From Streptomyces huasconensis (GTDB taxonomy: Bacteria; Actinomycetota; Actinomycetes; Streptomycetales; Streptomycetaceae), in the NCBI GenBank assembly GCA_004010275.1, contig RBWT01000011.1:1-64000 (forward strand): a stretch of 64,000 nucleotides of DNA. The letters run 5' to 3'. The position numbers and the translations under genes are program-made. The notes below the pieces were generated by a model. The model worked only from the letters and a program-made list of their open reading frames with translations, made no database searches and had not been told where the DNA came from. This document shows positions 1 to 10,387 of this stretch, in pieces. The stretch's first letter is position 1. Each line of letters starts with the position of its first letter.

Positions 1-2
1 CC

Positions 3-1031
3 CCCAAGGACCACCCCGCCCCCGACCCCCGCACCGGCGCCTTCGACTGGCGGGCCGCCGCCGACCAAGTGGGCGACGTGATCCCGCCCCGCTTCGTCGA
101 GGCGCCCCTGACCACCGAAGGCAGCGGTGACCCCGGTGACGCCGCCGCCTGGGACGTGGACACCCCGGGCACGATCCGGCTGGCGGACGTCGGCGGCATG
201 CGGGAGGTCAAGGAGCGGCTGGAGGCGGCGTTCCTCGCCCCCATGCGCAACCCCGAACTGCGCAAGCTGTACGGCAAGAGCCTGCGCGGCGGCCTCCTCC
301 TGTACGGGCCGCCCGGCTGCGGCAAGACCTTCATCGCCCGGGCCATCGCCGGCGAACTCGGGGCGGGTTTCCTCTCCGTGTCGGTCAACGACGTCCTCGA
401 CATGTGGATCGGCAACTCCGAGCGCAACATGCACGAGATCTTCCAGACCGCCCGCCGCCAGGCACCCTGCGTCGTCTTCCTCGACGAACTCGACGCGCTC
501 GGCGCCAAGCGCAGCCGCTCCCAGCACAGCGGAATGCGCAACACCGTCAACCAGCTCCTGACCGAGCTGGACGGCATCGACTCCGCGGCCAACGACGGTG
601 TGTTCGTGCTCGCCGCCACCAACGCCCCCTGGGACGTGGACATCGCCCTGCGCCGCCCCGGACGCCTGGACCGCACGCTGCTCGTCCTGCCGCCCGACGC
701 GTCCGCGCGCGAGAGCATCCTCCGCTACCACCTGAAGGAACGCCCCGTCGAGAACGTCGACCTGGGCAAGCTCGTCAAGGCCACCGACGGCCTGTCCGGT
801 GCCGACCTGGCCCACCTGTGCGAGTCCGCGGCCGAGAGAGCCCTGCTCGACTCGGCGCGCACCGGCACGGTCCGCATGATCGGCATGCGGGACCTGCTCG
901 CCGCCGCGCGTCAGACCGTGCCCTCGACGGAGCCGTGGTTCGCCTCCGCGCGGAACGTCGCCATGTACGCCAACGAGGGCGGCACGTACGACGACCTGGT
1001 CGCCTACCTGAAGAAGAAGCGGAAGCTGTGA
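3..1031 (+). CDS. AAA+ ATPase, CDC48/FtsH-like (5' end outside window)
   Basis: ATP-driven remodelling ATPase of the classical AAA family. The visible part has Walker A GPPGCGKT (about 80 residues after the GTG at 69), Walker B VVFLDELDAL, a RRPGR arginine-finger segment and a GLSGADLAHLCESAAERAL small-domain motif. All of these are typical of CDC48/spastin-type modules. The frame stays open leftward from the GTG at 69 to base 3, so the gene probably begins before the window and the GTG is not a reliable start. Its TGA overlaps the next gene's GTG (GTGA), so it is translationally coupled to a TPR membrane protein, which suggests the two work together. The substrate is unknown. The ATPase call is firm; the cellular role is not. 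Confidence 0.88.
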   Translation, partial: PKDHPAPDPRTGAFDWRAAADQVGDVIPPRFVEAPLTTEGSGDPGDAAAWDVDTPGTIRLADVGGMREVKERLEAAFLAPMRNPELRKLYGKSLRGGLLLYGPPGCGKTFIARAIAGELGAGFLSVSVNDVLDMWIGNSERNMHEIFQTARRQAPCVVFLDELDALGAKRSRSQHSGMRNTVNQLLTELDGIDSAANDGVFVLAATNAPWDVDIALRRPGRLDRTLLVLPPDASARESILRYHLKERPVENVDLGKLVKATDGLSGADLAHLCESAAERALLDSARTGTVRMIGMRDLLAAARQTVPSTEPWFASARNVAMYANEGGTYDDLVAYLKKKRKL

Positions 1032-2145
1032 GCACGCCTAACCCCACCCTCGAACAGGCCCAGGCCCTGATCGAACTCAAGCGCTACGACCAGGCCCGGA
1101 CCCTCCTGGCCCGCCGCCTCGCGGAGGACCCCGGTGACGTACGCGCCTGGGTCAAGATCGGCTACTGCCACCTCAACACCGAACAGCCGAAACAGGCGTT
1201 GGCGGCGGCCGATGCGGCCCTCGAACTGGCACCCGAGGACTACGGCGCCCTGCGGCTGCGCGCCCAGGCGATGACGCACGACAACGGCTGGCTGAAGGTC
1301 CAGCCCGTGCTGCGCGAGCTGATCCGCGTCGCGCCCGACGACTCGTTCGCGCACGCCATGCTCGCCGACGCCGTGTGGCGCGAGGCGCTGGCCCGGTACG
1401 TCCGCGAGAGCGGCCCCGGGCAGCTCACCCACGAGGCCGCCGACCGCGTCACCCGCGAAGCCGCCGACCTGGTGATGGAGGCCCTCCGGCTCGGCCCCGA
1501 GGACGTCTACGCCCACGAGATCGCGCGCCACATCGCCTCCACGGCCGGAAACGGCACGGTCTCCGACATGCTCGACGAGGCCATCCTCCGCATCCACACC
1601 ATGCCGAGGCCCTCGCCCGCCAGACGAGGAAGGCGGCGCGGGCACCGGGCGTCGGGGCCGCGCGGGCCACCGAGTTGTACGCGGACGCCCTCGCCGCGGA
1701 CCCCGACTCCTCGTCCATGCGCCGGGAACTGGACCACGCCACCTACCGCCTGCTCCGCGGCACGCGCTGGCTCGCGGTGCTCTGCGTCGTCCTGGCGGGC
1801 GCCTTGGTCGACGTCTTCCCCGCCGACGACCGGCCCGCCCCGGAACTGCCCATCCCCGTCGGCCAGCGCCTGTGGTTCCTGTTCGTCATGGCCGTGATCT
1901 GGGCCTTCGGGGCGTGGCGCCGCTACCGCAGGCTGCGCGCGGGCGTCCAGCTCAACGTCCGCTCCCTGGTGCGCCGCGGCCGCTGGGCCCGCGTCGTCCT
2001 GGCCCAGGCGGGCTGGGCCATGGTGTGCGCCCTGCTGATCGCCGAGATCCCATGGACGGACCGGGCCGTGCCGCAACTCCTGTTCTGGGCCGGACTCGTG
2101 CCCACGGCGGCGACCATCTGGTTCGACAAGAAGAAGACCCGCTAG
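1028..2145 (+). CDS. TPR-repeat protein with C-terminal membrane segments (frameshifted)
   Basis: The GTG at 1028 overlaps the ATPase stop. The N-terminal half has TPR-like helical repeats (for example AWVKIGYCHLNTEQPKQAL), so it is probably a protein-binding scaffold for the coupled ATPase. The C-terminal third has about four hydrophobic stretches (WLAVLCVVLAGALVDVF, LWFLFVMAVIWAFGAW and two more), which indicates a membrane anchor. The reading frame changes near 1604 (around ATGCCGAGG). Before this point the TPR frame is good. After it, the frame one base later continues smoothly (EALARQTRKAARA) to the TAG at 2145. One missing C would restore a single protein of about 372 residues. Function is otherwise unknown. 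Confidence 0.72.
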
Positions 2146-2171
2146 CCGAACGGGCGGCCCGGCTTCCCTCC

Positions 2172-3056
2172 TCAGGACTCCGCGAGCCCCGTGAGGAGTT
2201 CGGCGGCCGGCCGCGGATGGACGAGCCAGCGCAGGTGGCCGCTCTCCAGGGTGCGGACGTCGAAGGGGTTGTCGGGGGTGAGCGCGTCGGCTTCGCGGAT
2301 CATCCGGTCCTGGATGGCCGGCGGCACGCTGGCGTCCTCGGCCAGCCGCACGTACGTCCTCGGGATGCGCCCCCAGGTCGCGGCCCGCGCCCGGTCGGCC
2401 GAGGTGCCGACGTCGAGGTTCTCGTCGGGCTGGAAGGTGTTGAGGAACGCGCGGAACTCGTCGTCGGTGAGGTCGCGCCGAGGGCCTCCTTGAAGGCGGC
2501 CAGCGTCGCCGGGTCGGCGGTACGGAAGTTGGTGCGCACCAGGCCCAGTTCGGCCGGGTTCCCGAGGAGCGCCGAGGCGAGGGCCGCCGGGTCGGCGTCC
2601 GCCATCTCGGGTTCGCCGTAATAGGCCGCCTACCGTCAGCTCGACGGGGCACCAGGCGGAGACGTAGACGAGGCGGTCGACCAGGTCGGGCCGGGCGTTG
2701 CCGACCGCGGTGATCGTGATGCCGCCCCTGCTGTGGCCGACGAGGATGGTCGGACCGTTCCGCTTCGCCCGCTCCAGGACCTCTATGACGCGGGCGACGC
2801 CGTCGGCGAGGGTGACGCGGCTGAGGCCGCCCGGTGCGGTGGCGAGCGCTGCGAAGTCCTGAGGCGCCTGGTAGGCCGCCGGGAAGGTCGCCTCGAACCC
2901 GTGCCCGGGCAGATCGACCGCCAACGAGCGGTGCCCCAGCAGGGCCAGTTCGGCCTGGAGCGGAGCGAACGAGAATGAGTTGGCGAACGCACCGTGCACG
3001 AGCACGAAAGTCGGTGGTCTCTGCATGGCCGTAGCCTCCACCGAAACGATCTTCAC
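2172..3056 (-). CDS. alpha/beta hydrolase
   Basis: Small soluble alpha/beta-hydrolase of about 295 residues. An early FVLVHGAF strand/oxyanion motif precedes the nucleophile elbow GHSRGG (about residue 107), and a late ESGHL supplies the catalytic histidine. This resembles the esterase/salicylate-esterase-like group; the substrate is unknown. The open frame looks intact but hides two compensating shifts. Between about 2628 and 2480 the frame reads arginine- and glycine-rich nonsense, while the neighbouring frame reads a sensible helical cap (MADADPAALASALLGNPAEL). The gene is convergent with the TPR gene and divergent from the terpenoid-type operon at 3381. Confidence 0.8.
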   Translation of the reverse strand: MKIVSVEATAMQRPPTFVLVHGAFANSFSFAPLQAELALLGHRSLAVDLPGHGFEATFPAAYQAPQDFAALATAPGGLSRVTLADGVARVIEVLERAKRNGPTILVGHSRGGITITAVGNARPDLVDRLVYVSAWCPVELTVGGLLRRTRDGGRRPGGPRLGAPREPGRTGPGAHQLPYRRPGDAGRLQGGPRRDLTDDEFRAFLNTFQPDENLDVGTSADRARAATWGRIPRTYVRLAEDASVPPAIQDRMIREADALTPDNPFDVRTLESGHLRWLVHPRPAAELLTGLAES

Positions 3057-3380
3057 GACAAGCCCCGGGGCGACGGCCGCTCAACGGCCGCCACGGAAGT
3101 CCACCCGCCGCAGCGCCCGTCGGACCACAGGTCGATGAAGGAACTCGGCACCACCCCGAAGCAGACCGCGCGGAGCATGGGCACCGCGCACGGCTGTTGC
3201 CGTTACTGAGGTTTTCGGAAGAGTGGTGCTTTTGCAGAAAGATCACTCGATAGTGCATATGGGCCGCATGGGGGGTGCTCGGCGCTCACACTCGAAGCGC
3301 ACCGTGCCGAACACCGCCTGAACCCTGCTGTGCGCCAACTGGCCGGAGCGGGGCGGGCATTGCATGCAGGGGGACGCGCT
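3057..3380. other. intergenic region between divergent genes
   Basis: About 320 bases with no convincing gene, lying between the divergent hydrolase and the small-protein/polyprenyl-synthase operon. It is the only locally A/T-richer part of this area (about 3205-3265) and probably holds promoters for both directions. I could not pick a convincing -35/-10 pair. The ribosome binding site AGGGGG at 3368-3373 supports the GTG start at 3381. Confidence 0.4.
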
Positions 3381-3664
3381 GTGACACATCAAGACGGCCG
3401 CAAGCCGGGCCTGACCGAAGACGCGGCGGCTCTGGTGGCCGGCCTCGCCGATCTGGCGGTCTGCGGACTGAGCACCGCCCTCGGCGGCGTCAGCGGCTTG
3501 CTGCGCCGAGCCGACCTGGGGGATCTGCTGGCCGACGGTCAGGAGGAGACCAAGGCGCGCGGCGCCTGGTCCTGGCCCGGTACGCGGCCCCGCCGCCCGC
3601 CCACCTGGAGGTCCTCGCCCGTACCGTCACCGCTCGCACCCGGGCGGAGAGCGGCCGTGAGTGA
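3381..3664 (+). CDS. small protein preceding polyprenyl synthase (frameshifted)
   Basis: A protein of about 94 residues starts at GTG 3381, seven bases after AGGGGG. The N-terminal part (LTEDAAALVAGLADLAVCG) looks helical and amphipathic. Near 3552 the frame must shift by one base; the other frame then reads ARRLVLARYAAPPPAHLEVL and stops at 3662-3664, overlapping the next start at 3657. I do not recognise a family. The coupling suggests that it acts with the polyprenyl synthase. The automatic single long frame from 3330 to 4709 fuses it to that enzyme only because of the shift. Confidence 0.5.
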
Positions 3665-4709
3665 ACTGGACGAGCACGCCTTACTGAAGAAGCGCATCGA
3701 CCAGGTCCTCGACGAGTTCGTCAGCGCGGAGGCACAGGCGCTGGCCGACATCGACGCCTCCCTGGCGCCGGTCGCCGAGCAGCTGCGGGCGGCGACGGAG
3801 CACGGCAAACGGTTCCGGGCGGTGTTCTGCTACTGGGGCTGGCTCGGGACCGGCCAGCCCGACAGCGAGGCTCTGGTACGCGCCGCCGCCGCGGTCGAGC
3901 TGGTGCACGCGGCCGCCGTCGTCCATGACGACCTGATCGACCGCAGCCGTACCCGGCACGGCCGCCCCACCGCGCACATCGCCCTGCGCCGGGCGCTGAC
4001 CGACCGTGCGCGGCCGAAAGCCGGTGCCCGGGCCCTGGCCATGCTGACGGGCAACCTGCTGATGGCGCTGGCCGGGCAGCTCTTCACCACCTGCGGCCTT
4101 CCCGGGGCCTACCTGAACCGAGCCCGGCCGCTGTGGGCGGTGCTTGGCCGGGAGTTGGTGGCGGGGGAGTGTCTGGAGATCCTTGGCACCGGCGGCGAGC
4201 CGGACCCAGAGGCCTCGGTGAAAATCATCCGCTACAAGACCGCCAAGTACACCGTCGAACACCCTCTGCACATGGGCGGCCTCCTGGCCGGCGCCCCACC
4301 GCGGCTGCTGGAGGCCTACAGCGGCTACGGCCTGCCGCTGGGCGAGGCGTTCCAACTGCGCGACGACCTGCTGGGCCTGTTCGGCGACCCGGTACGCACC
4401 GGAAAGGACCCCGCCGACGACCTGGCCGGCAACCGGCCCACCGCCCTGATGGCCCACACCCTGCGGTCCGCTGCCCCGGGTGAGCGCCGCGAACTGCGCC
4501 GTCTGCTGGGGCAGGGACAGCTGAGCGAGACGCAGGTGGAGCGGGTCCGGGAGATCGCTCGCCGCACCGGAGCCGTCGCCCGTGTCGAAGACATGATCAC
4601 CGCCCGGCTGCGCGAAGCGCACGAGCTACTGGCCGAGGCCGACCTGCCCGCGCAAGCGCACCACGCCCTGTCCGGCCTGGCGACCTTCGCCACCGCCCGC
4701 CACCACTGA
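3657..4709 (+). CDS. polyprenyl diphosphate synthase
   Basis: Trans-isoprenyl diphosphate synthase of about 350 residues that condenses isopentenyl diphosphate with an allylic primer in the cytosol. The first aspartate-rich motif is VHDDLID (DDxxD, about residue 90). The second is QLRDDLLGLFGD, a DDxxG/D variant. The early GKRFRAVFCYWGW matches the conserved GK(R/K)xR region. The GTG start at 3657 overlaps the stop of the upstream small protein. The MpaB-type oxygenase gene begins 25 bases downstream. Product chain length cannot be read with confidence. The clustering suggests a dedicated terpenoid or prenyl product that is modified by the downstream heme-type oxygenase. Confidence 0.88.
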   Translation: MSELDEHALLKKRIDQVLDEFVSAEAQALADIDASLAPVAEQLRAATEHGKRFRAVFCYWGWLGTGQPDSEALVRAAAAVELVHAAAVVHDDLIDRSRTRHGRPTAHIALRRALTDRARPKAGARALAMLTGNLLMALAGQLFTTCGLPGAYLNRARPLWAVLGRELVAGECLEILGTGGEPDPEASVKIIRYKTAKYTVEHPLHMGGLLAGAPPRLLEAYSGYGLPLGEAFQLRDDLLGLFGDPVRTGKDPADDLAGNRPTALMAHTLRSAAPGERRELRRLLGQGQLSETQVERVREIARRTGAVARVEDMITARLREAHELLAEADLPAQAHHALSGLATFATARHH

Positions 4710-4734
4710 CCGCCGCACCCCGGGAGCAGCACCG

Positions 4735-5896
4735 ATGACGTACACCCAAGCATCCATGGAAGCGCTGCGGTCGGCCGGCGACGAACTGGCCGACGCGACC
4801 GTGTCGACGCTGTTCGAGCGCGGCGAGGTCGGCACATTCAACACCCTCATGCGGTACGTCTCCACCGTCGGCCAGGAGCTGCCCGAGGGCCTGCCGGCCG
4901 TGGCCCGCGAGTACCTGCACGAGACCAGCACGCCGCCGAGCTGGGTGGACTGGGGTGAGATGGAGAGGGCCCGGCTGTTCTTCATCGACAACAACGTGCA
5001 CATCTCCACCGCCCTGTCCTTCGCCTCCATGCCCGCCTGCTACGTCCTGCCGCACGTCGCGAAACTCCTGTCGCCACCCACTCGCTGAAGTACCCGTCCA
5101 AGCGGATGGCCGAGACGGGCCAGTTCACCGTCTACCTCATGCAGCCCGACGCCTTCGAGGCCGCAGCCGCTTCATCCCGGCCGCCCAGAAGGTCCGCCTG
5201 CTGCACGCCTCCATCCGCCACCACCTCGCGCGCGAGGGCCGCTGGGACGTCGCCGGCCTCGGCACACCGATCTGTCAGGAGGACATGATCGGAGGCCAGA
5301 TGATGTTCTCCATCCAGGTCCTCGACGCCCTGCATCGCCTCGGCATCCACATGAGCAACGAAGGCGCCGACGCCTACTACTACGCCTGGCGGGTCGTCGG
5401 CGCCATGCTCGGCGTCGACCAGGACCACGTACCCAAGGATCTGCGGACAGCCAGGGAGTTCTCCGATCTGTACATGACCCGGCACATGGGCCCGTCCGAG
5501 GAAGGCGCCCAGCTCACACGCCAACTCATCGACCTCTACGAAGAAGTCGTCCCCGGCACCTTCTTCGACCCCGTCGTCGGCGCTCTCATCCGCTACCTCA
5601 TCGGCGACACCTGCGCCGACTGGCTCCAGGTGCCCCGCACCCCGTGGGACACGGCGGTCAAGGCCGCGCCCGCCCTGCTCAATGTCCTCGAGACGATCGA
5701 GGACAGCTCCCCCTTCGGAGCCTGGGCCCTGGACCGTCTCGGCCACTTCACCACCCTCTTCGAACTCAGCGCGCTGACCCGCGGCCGCGTCATGCACTAC
5801 GCCATCCCCGAACAGCTCAAGAAGGACTTCGGCGTCAGCAGTACCGTGCCGCCCACCAGCCGCTGGACCCCGCCCCCGGCCACCATCAGCGGATAG
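4735..5896 (+). CDS. MpaB/DUF2236-type oxygenase (two frameshifts)
   Basis: A helical protein of about 387 residues with the pattern of the MpaB/latex-clearing-protein (DUF2236) family. Characterised members are heme oxygenases that cleave isoprenoid double bonds. Features include an N-terminal SWVDWGEMERARLFF segment, a VRLLHASIRHHLA segment likely to carry the heme-ligand histidine, and EDMIGGQMMFSIQVLDALHR. The frame must shift twice, near 5073 (TCGCCACCC) and near 5162 (GAGGCCGCAGCC). Each break is repaired by one added base, and all three segments belong to one fold. It directly follows the polyprenyl synthase, so an isoprenoid substrate is a reasonable inference. It is convergent with the secreted protein ending at 5927. 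Confidence 0.72.
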
Positions 5897-5926
5897 CGGC
5901 AGCGTGCGGGTGACACCGTCGGTATG

Positions 5927-7751
5927 TCAGGCGACGCTGCGCCGCACGAACACGTCGTATGTGGCGTTGGTGTCGCCGGGTACGAGGTCCGAGGCGGCGG
6001 AGGAGAAGACGGTGAGGCGGCCGTCGGCGCTGAGGACGCCTCCGACGAGTAGTGGTCGCCGTCCCCGCCGTCGGCGTAAGCGGTGCTGACGCGCTGCGTC
6101 TTCCCGGTCTGACGGTCGTGGACGAAGACGTCACCCACGGCGTTGGCGTCCCGGGCGATGAGGTTGGTGGCGCTGGAGGAGAACGCGACGTGCCGTCCGT
6201 CGGCACTGACCGACGCTCCCCCCGAGTGCCCGTCGCCCTGCGTGCCGTTGTCGGCGACGCGCAGGCCGCTGCGTGGTCCCCGCCTGGCGGTCCCGTACGT
6301 ACACGTCGATGCGCCCGTTGGTGTCGCCGGACACCAGGTTGGTGGCGCCGGAGGAGAACGCGACATGGCGGCCGTCGGCGCTGAGCGAGGGCCACGACGA
6401 GCCGCGGTCGCCCTGCGCCCCGGCGCCCGTCACGCTGACGCGCTGGGTGGTGCCGGACCCCAGGTCGCGTACGAAGACGTCCTCCGCCCCGTTGGTGTCC
6501 CCGGCCACGAGGTTGGACGCCGCCGAGGTGAAGGCCACGCGCCGCCCGTCGGCGCTCAGGGACGGCGTCGTCGACTCGGCGTTGCCCTGCGCGCCGCCGC
6601 GCGACGCTGACGCGCTGCGTGGTCCTGGTCTGCCGGTCATGGACGAAGACGTCGTCGGCCCCGTTGGTGTCCCCGGCCACGAGGTTGGACGCGCCCGAGG
6701 TGAACGCCACGTACCGGCCGTCGGCGCTGACAGACGGGGCGAACGACCAGCTGTTGCCCTGGGTACCGTTGGTCGCGACGCTGACGCGCTGCGTGGTGGC
6801 GGCGACGCGGTCCCGCACGAAGACGTCCCGCTGGTTGTTGGTGTCACCGTTCACCAGGGCGCGCGCCACGGACTCGAAGGCGACGTACCGCCCGTCGCCG
6901 CTGATCGACGGCTCGTCGGACCACTCGGCCGGGTTGCTCTCGGCGTCCCCGTCGGTCAGACTGACCCGCTCGGTGGTGCCCGCCGACCGGTCGCGCACGA
7001 AGACGTCCGGCGCGAGGTTCTTGTCGCCGGGTACGAGAGAGGCCGCGTCGGAGGTGAAGGCCGCGTACCGCCCGTCCCCGCTGAGGACCGGCGCGCTGTC
7101 CATCGACTGCATGGACGTCTGAGCACCGCCGGAGGCGACATTGACCCGCTCGGCCACGGTGGCGGGAGGCAGCACGGGCGGGGCGTCGAGGGCGGTCTCG
7201 TTCCCCGCCCGGGGTGCCCGTTGGACGAAGCCGCTGCCGGACTGGCCGTAGCACTGGGCGAGTTGGACAGGTGTGCCGGACGCGTGGGAGCCCGAGGTGA
7301 CGTCGAGGCACAGGGCGGGGGAGGGGGCGGCGGCCTGGAGCCCGACGTGCTCGGCTCCGCTGTCGACGAGACGGAAGTCGGCGCCGGCCGTGGCAGTGCA
7401 CGCGCCCTGACGCGTCTGCGTGCCGACACGGGCGGCACCCGGGTCGGGGACGACCAGACAGTGGTTGCTCCCGGCGTTGACGACGTGGAGGGTGCCGCCG
7501 CCCGTGGGGGACTCGCGCAGATACCATTCCGCGCCGGGCTGCCCGGTGCAGTCCGCCTGGACGACCGGTGCGTCGAGGGACTGCGAGGAGTCCTCGGTCT
7601 CCACGCACTTGCCGCTGTGCACGGCGACGATGTTCACCGCCGAGGCCGCGTGAGCCCGCGGAGCACTCAGGCCCACCGAGGCCATCGCCACCACCGCCGT
7701 CCACGGGACGACCAGTAACCGTATCCGACGCGACCACACGAGCTGACGCAC
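5927..7751 (-). CDS. secreted ricin-type lectin plus beta-propeller protein, copy 1 (frameshifted)
   Basis: Starts at GTG 7751 with a signal peptide (RIRLLVVPWTAVVAMASVGL, then a cleavage-like AHAAS). A ricin-B-like lectin domain follows (HSGKC, QADCTGQPGAEWY, LCLDV). The C-terminal half is a run of TolB/PD40-like propeller blades with the recurring pattern SADGRYVAFTS..NLVAGDTN..DVFV.DR....TQRVSV. The propeller continues across three frame changes (about 6600, 6275 and 6050) and ends with DVFVRRSVA and TGA at 5927. It is probably an extracellular carbohydrate- or envelope-binding protein. It is a tandem paralogue of the next gene upstream (7826-9486), with which it shares domain order and many blades. 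Confidence 0.7.
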
Positions 7752-7825
7752 GATCAGACTCCTTTTACCGTAACGACTCTGCGAGGCGGACGACGACGGG
7801 CGAAGAGGCGGCGCCGGGAGCGGTG

Positions 7826-9486
7826 CTAGGGAGCGATGCGACGGACGAAGACGTCGGGGCGGCCGTTGGTGTCCCCGCCGACCAGGTTGGCCGCGGCGGA
7901 GGCGAAGGCGACGGAGCGCCCGTCACCGCTCATCGACGGCGAGCTGCACAGGCCGTCCGCCTCGATCCCGCTGCCGGAAGTGCTGACGCGATGGGTGGCG
8001 CCCGTCTCGCGGTCCCGTACGAAGACGTCCGCCACGGCGTTGGTGTCGCGCAGGATCAGATTGGTCGCGCCGGACGTGAAGGCGACGTACCGGCCGTCGC
8101 CGCCGACCACGGGAGAGGTCGCGTAGCCGTTGCCCTGGCCGCCACCGCCGGAGAGGCTGAGGCGTTCGGTCGTGCCCGTGCGCCGGTCCCGCAGGAAGAC
8201 GTCCTGCTTGCCGTTGGTGTCACCCGTCACCAGATTCGACGCGTGGGAGGCGAAGGAGACGTGACGGCCGTCCGAGCTGATCGACGGGTCGGAGGCGTAT
8301 CCGTTGCCCTCGCTGCCGTTGCCGGCGACGCTGACGCGTTCGGTGGTGCCGGACTGCCTGGTCCAGACGAAGACGTCGTGCTGGTTGTTGGTGTCGCCCG
8401 GGACGAGGCGTGCCGAGTTGGAGAGGTAGGCGATGTGGCCGCCGTCCGAACTGATCGCGGGCGCGGTCGAGTTGTCGTAGCCGTCGTTCCCTTCTCCGGT
8501 CTCGCTGACGCGCTGGGTGGTGCCGGACTGCCGGTCCCGTACGAAGACGTCCCACTCGTTGTTGACGTCGCCCGGCACCAGGGTGGTGGAGAAGGACTCG
8601 AAGGCGTCATGGCGTCCGTCGGCGCTGATGGACGGCTCGGACGACCCGGAGTTGCCCTGGCCGCCGCTGTCCGTGACGCTGACGCGCTGGGTGGTGCCGG
8701 TCTGGAGGTCGCGGACGAACACGTCGCTGTAGCCATTGGTGTCGCCCGGCACCAGGTCGGCCGCGTGGGAGACGAAGGCGACGCGGCGTCCGTCCGCGCT
8801 GACGGCCGAAGCGCCGTGGGCGTCGGAGGCGGGCTTCGTCTGGGCGCCGCCCGAGGCGACGCTGACCCGCTCGGGAGGCGCCGTCGGAGTGCCCGGCGGC
8901 AGCGGGTCCAGTGGCGTGTCGTTGCCGACGCGCGGGGCTCGTTGCGCGAAGCCGGTGCCGGACTGCCCGTCGCAGGTGCCGAGTTGCAGGGGTACGCCGG
9001 ACGCGTGTGACCCCGAGGCGACGTCGAGGCAGAGGGCCGGGGCGGGCGCGGCGGCCTGTATCCGGATGTACGCGGTGCCGGTGTCCACGAGGCGGAAATC
9101 GGCGCCCGCGGTGACGGAACACGCCCCTTGACGGGTCTGGGTGCCCACGCGCGCGGAGGCCGGGCCGGGCACGGTCAGGCAGTGGCCGCTGTGCGCGTTG
9201 ACGATGTGGATCGTGTGGCCGCCGGTCGAGGACTCGCGTACGTACCACTCGGCGCCGGGCTGCCCCGCGCAGTCGGCCTGGAGGACCGGCGCGTCGGGGG
9301 ACTGCGAGGAGTCCTTGGCCTCCAGGCACTTGCCGCTGTGCACGGCGACTCACGTTCACCGCCGAGCGGCGTGGGCGGCGTGGGCGGCGTGGGCTGCCGG
9401 GGCGCCCGGGCCGACCGAGCCGCCGCGACGCCCCACACCTGCGACCAGTGCTGCGACACCCGGTACCGCCACCGCTGCTGGCGCAT
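7826..9486 (-). CDS. secreted ricin-type lectin plus beta-propeller protein, copy 2
   Basis: Paralogue of the neighbouring gene at 5927-7751. The ricin-like domain (HSGKCLEAKDSSQS, ADCAGQPGAEWY, LCLDVASGSHASG) is followed by about seven PD40-like blades, and this part from about 9343 to 7826 is in one clean frame. The N-terminus is damaged. An ATG at 9486 (MRQQRW, matching MRQLVW of copy 1) leads into an alanine/valine-rich signal sequence only after shifts near 9440 and 9352 (another frame reads AAVAVPGVAALVAGVG). The blades of the two copies are close enough to suggest tandem duplication. It is probably exported; ligand unknown. Confidence 0.68.
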
Positions 9487-9560
9487 GGACCTCGTCCTTC
9501 CCGCTGGTGCGCGGCAGCCTGCCGGGCGGCGCTGACATGTCGCTGACACGTCGGGCCCGA

Positions 9561-9588
9561 GCCGTGCCGCCCCGAGCGGCGGCACGGC
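9561..9588 (-). terminator. stem-loop terminator after STAS-ANTAR gene
   Basis: A perfect 11-bp G/C stem (9561-9571 pairing with 9578-9588, loop CCGAGC) lies 14 bases downstream of the STAS-ANTAR stop and before the next leftward gene. It has no U-tract, as is common in actinomycetes. Confidence 0.55.
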
Positions 9589-9601
9589 CTGCGGCGGCAG
9601 G

Positions 9602-10387
9602 TCAACGGGTGTTCTGCGAGGGGACGGAGGGGCCGGCCCTGTCGGGCACGGGCGCGCGCGGGCCGAGTGGGTTTGCTGATGGCGTCCACGAGCTGCCGGT
9701 GGACGCCCTCCGGCAGGGTGCTCCCCTGAACGGTGCCGACCAGGTCGCCGGCCAGGCGGTGCAGCTTCGTGTTGGTGTTCTGCGAGGCCGTGACCAGCAC
9801 CTCCCAGGCCGCCTCGGGGCTCAGGCTGAAGGAGGACATCAGGATGCCCCGGGCCAGGTCGATGGTGGGCCGCGTCTGCATGGCCCTGCGCAGCTGGGCG
9901 ACGACGGTCCGCAGATCCTGGCCGGACTCCTCGTCCCGGTCCGGGTCGCCGGCCGCCGTCGGCGCGGGCCCGTCCTTCTGGCCCTCGGGTGTGAAGAGGT
10001 ACCGGGTGCCGGTCAGGTCCAGGATGCGGTCGACGCCGGGCTCCCGGCGGCGATGCGGACGGCCTTGCCCAGGAGCAGGGCCCGCTGCCGCAGGCCGAGC
10101 AGGAGGTTCAGGCCGGAGCAGTCGCAGAACCCCACCCCGCTCAGATCCAGCTCGACGGCGCGGGCCGGACTGCCGAGGGCCTGGTTCAGGCCGGGCCGCA
10201 GCGTGCGACCGGCCTCCAGGTCGAGATCCCCGCGCAGCGCCAGCGTGATCCGGTCGTCACCCTCCGCCACCGTCTCGAAGGACGATGGGGACGACATCGG
10301 TGGCGGCGGCACCTGTGTCCCGCCGCCCCGGCCCTGCCCGGCGCCCCGCCCCATGAGGGAACGCTCAGACTGTGCAGGCTCCGGCAT
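9602..10387 (-). CDS. STAS-ANTAR regulatory protein (frameshifted)
   Basis: The N-terminal STAS domain (RITLALRGDLDLEAGRTLRP, then VELDLSGVGFCDCSGLNLLL; anti-sigma-antagonist fold with a serine in the CDCSGLN loop) spans about residues 35-125. After a frame change near 10037, the C-terminal part contains an ANTAR RNA-binding domain (RPTIDLARGILMSSFSLSPE, AWEVLVTASQNTNTKL). ANTAR proteins bind tandem hairpins in nascent mRNA and act as antiterminators. A second shift near 9655 would give the natural end PSQNTR-TGA at 9602. ATG 10387 is the most upstream start. It probably takes part in stress or sigma-factor signalling. It is divergent from the winged-helix regulator at 10517. Confidence 0.75.

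Noticed and set aside
1507..3258. 583-residue leftward open frame spanning two genes
   Set aside because: Crosses the TPR gene and the hydrolase in the wrong frame. Only a short segment, which belongs to the frameshifted hydrolase, is meaningful.
3330..4709. Single 459-residue polyprenyl synthase
   Set aside because: The N-terminal third is a separate small protein joined by a frameshift. GTG 3657 overlapping that protein's stop is the natural start of the synthase.
5927..9486. Periodic repeats resembling a CRISPR or DNA-level tandem array
   Set aside because: The periodicity is of beta-propeller blades at protein level; spacing and sequence vary and there is no cas gene.
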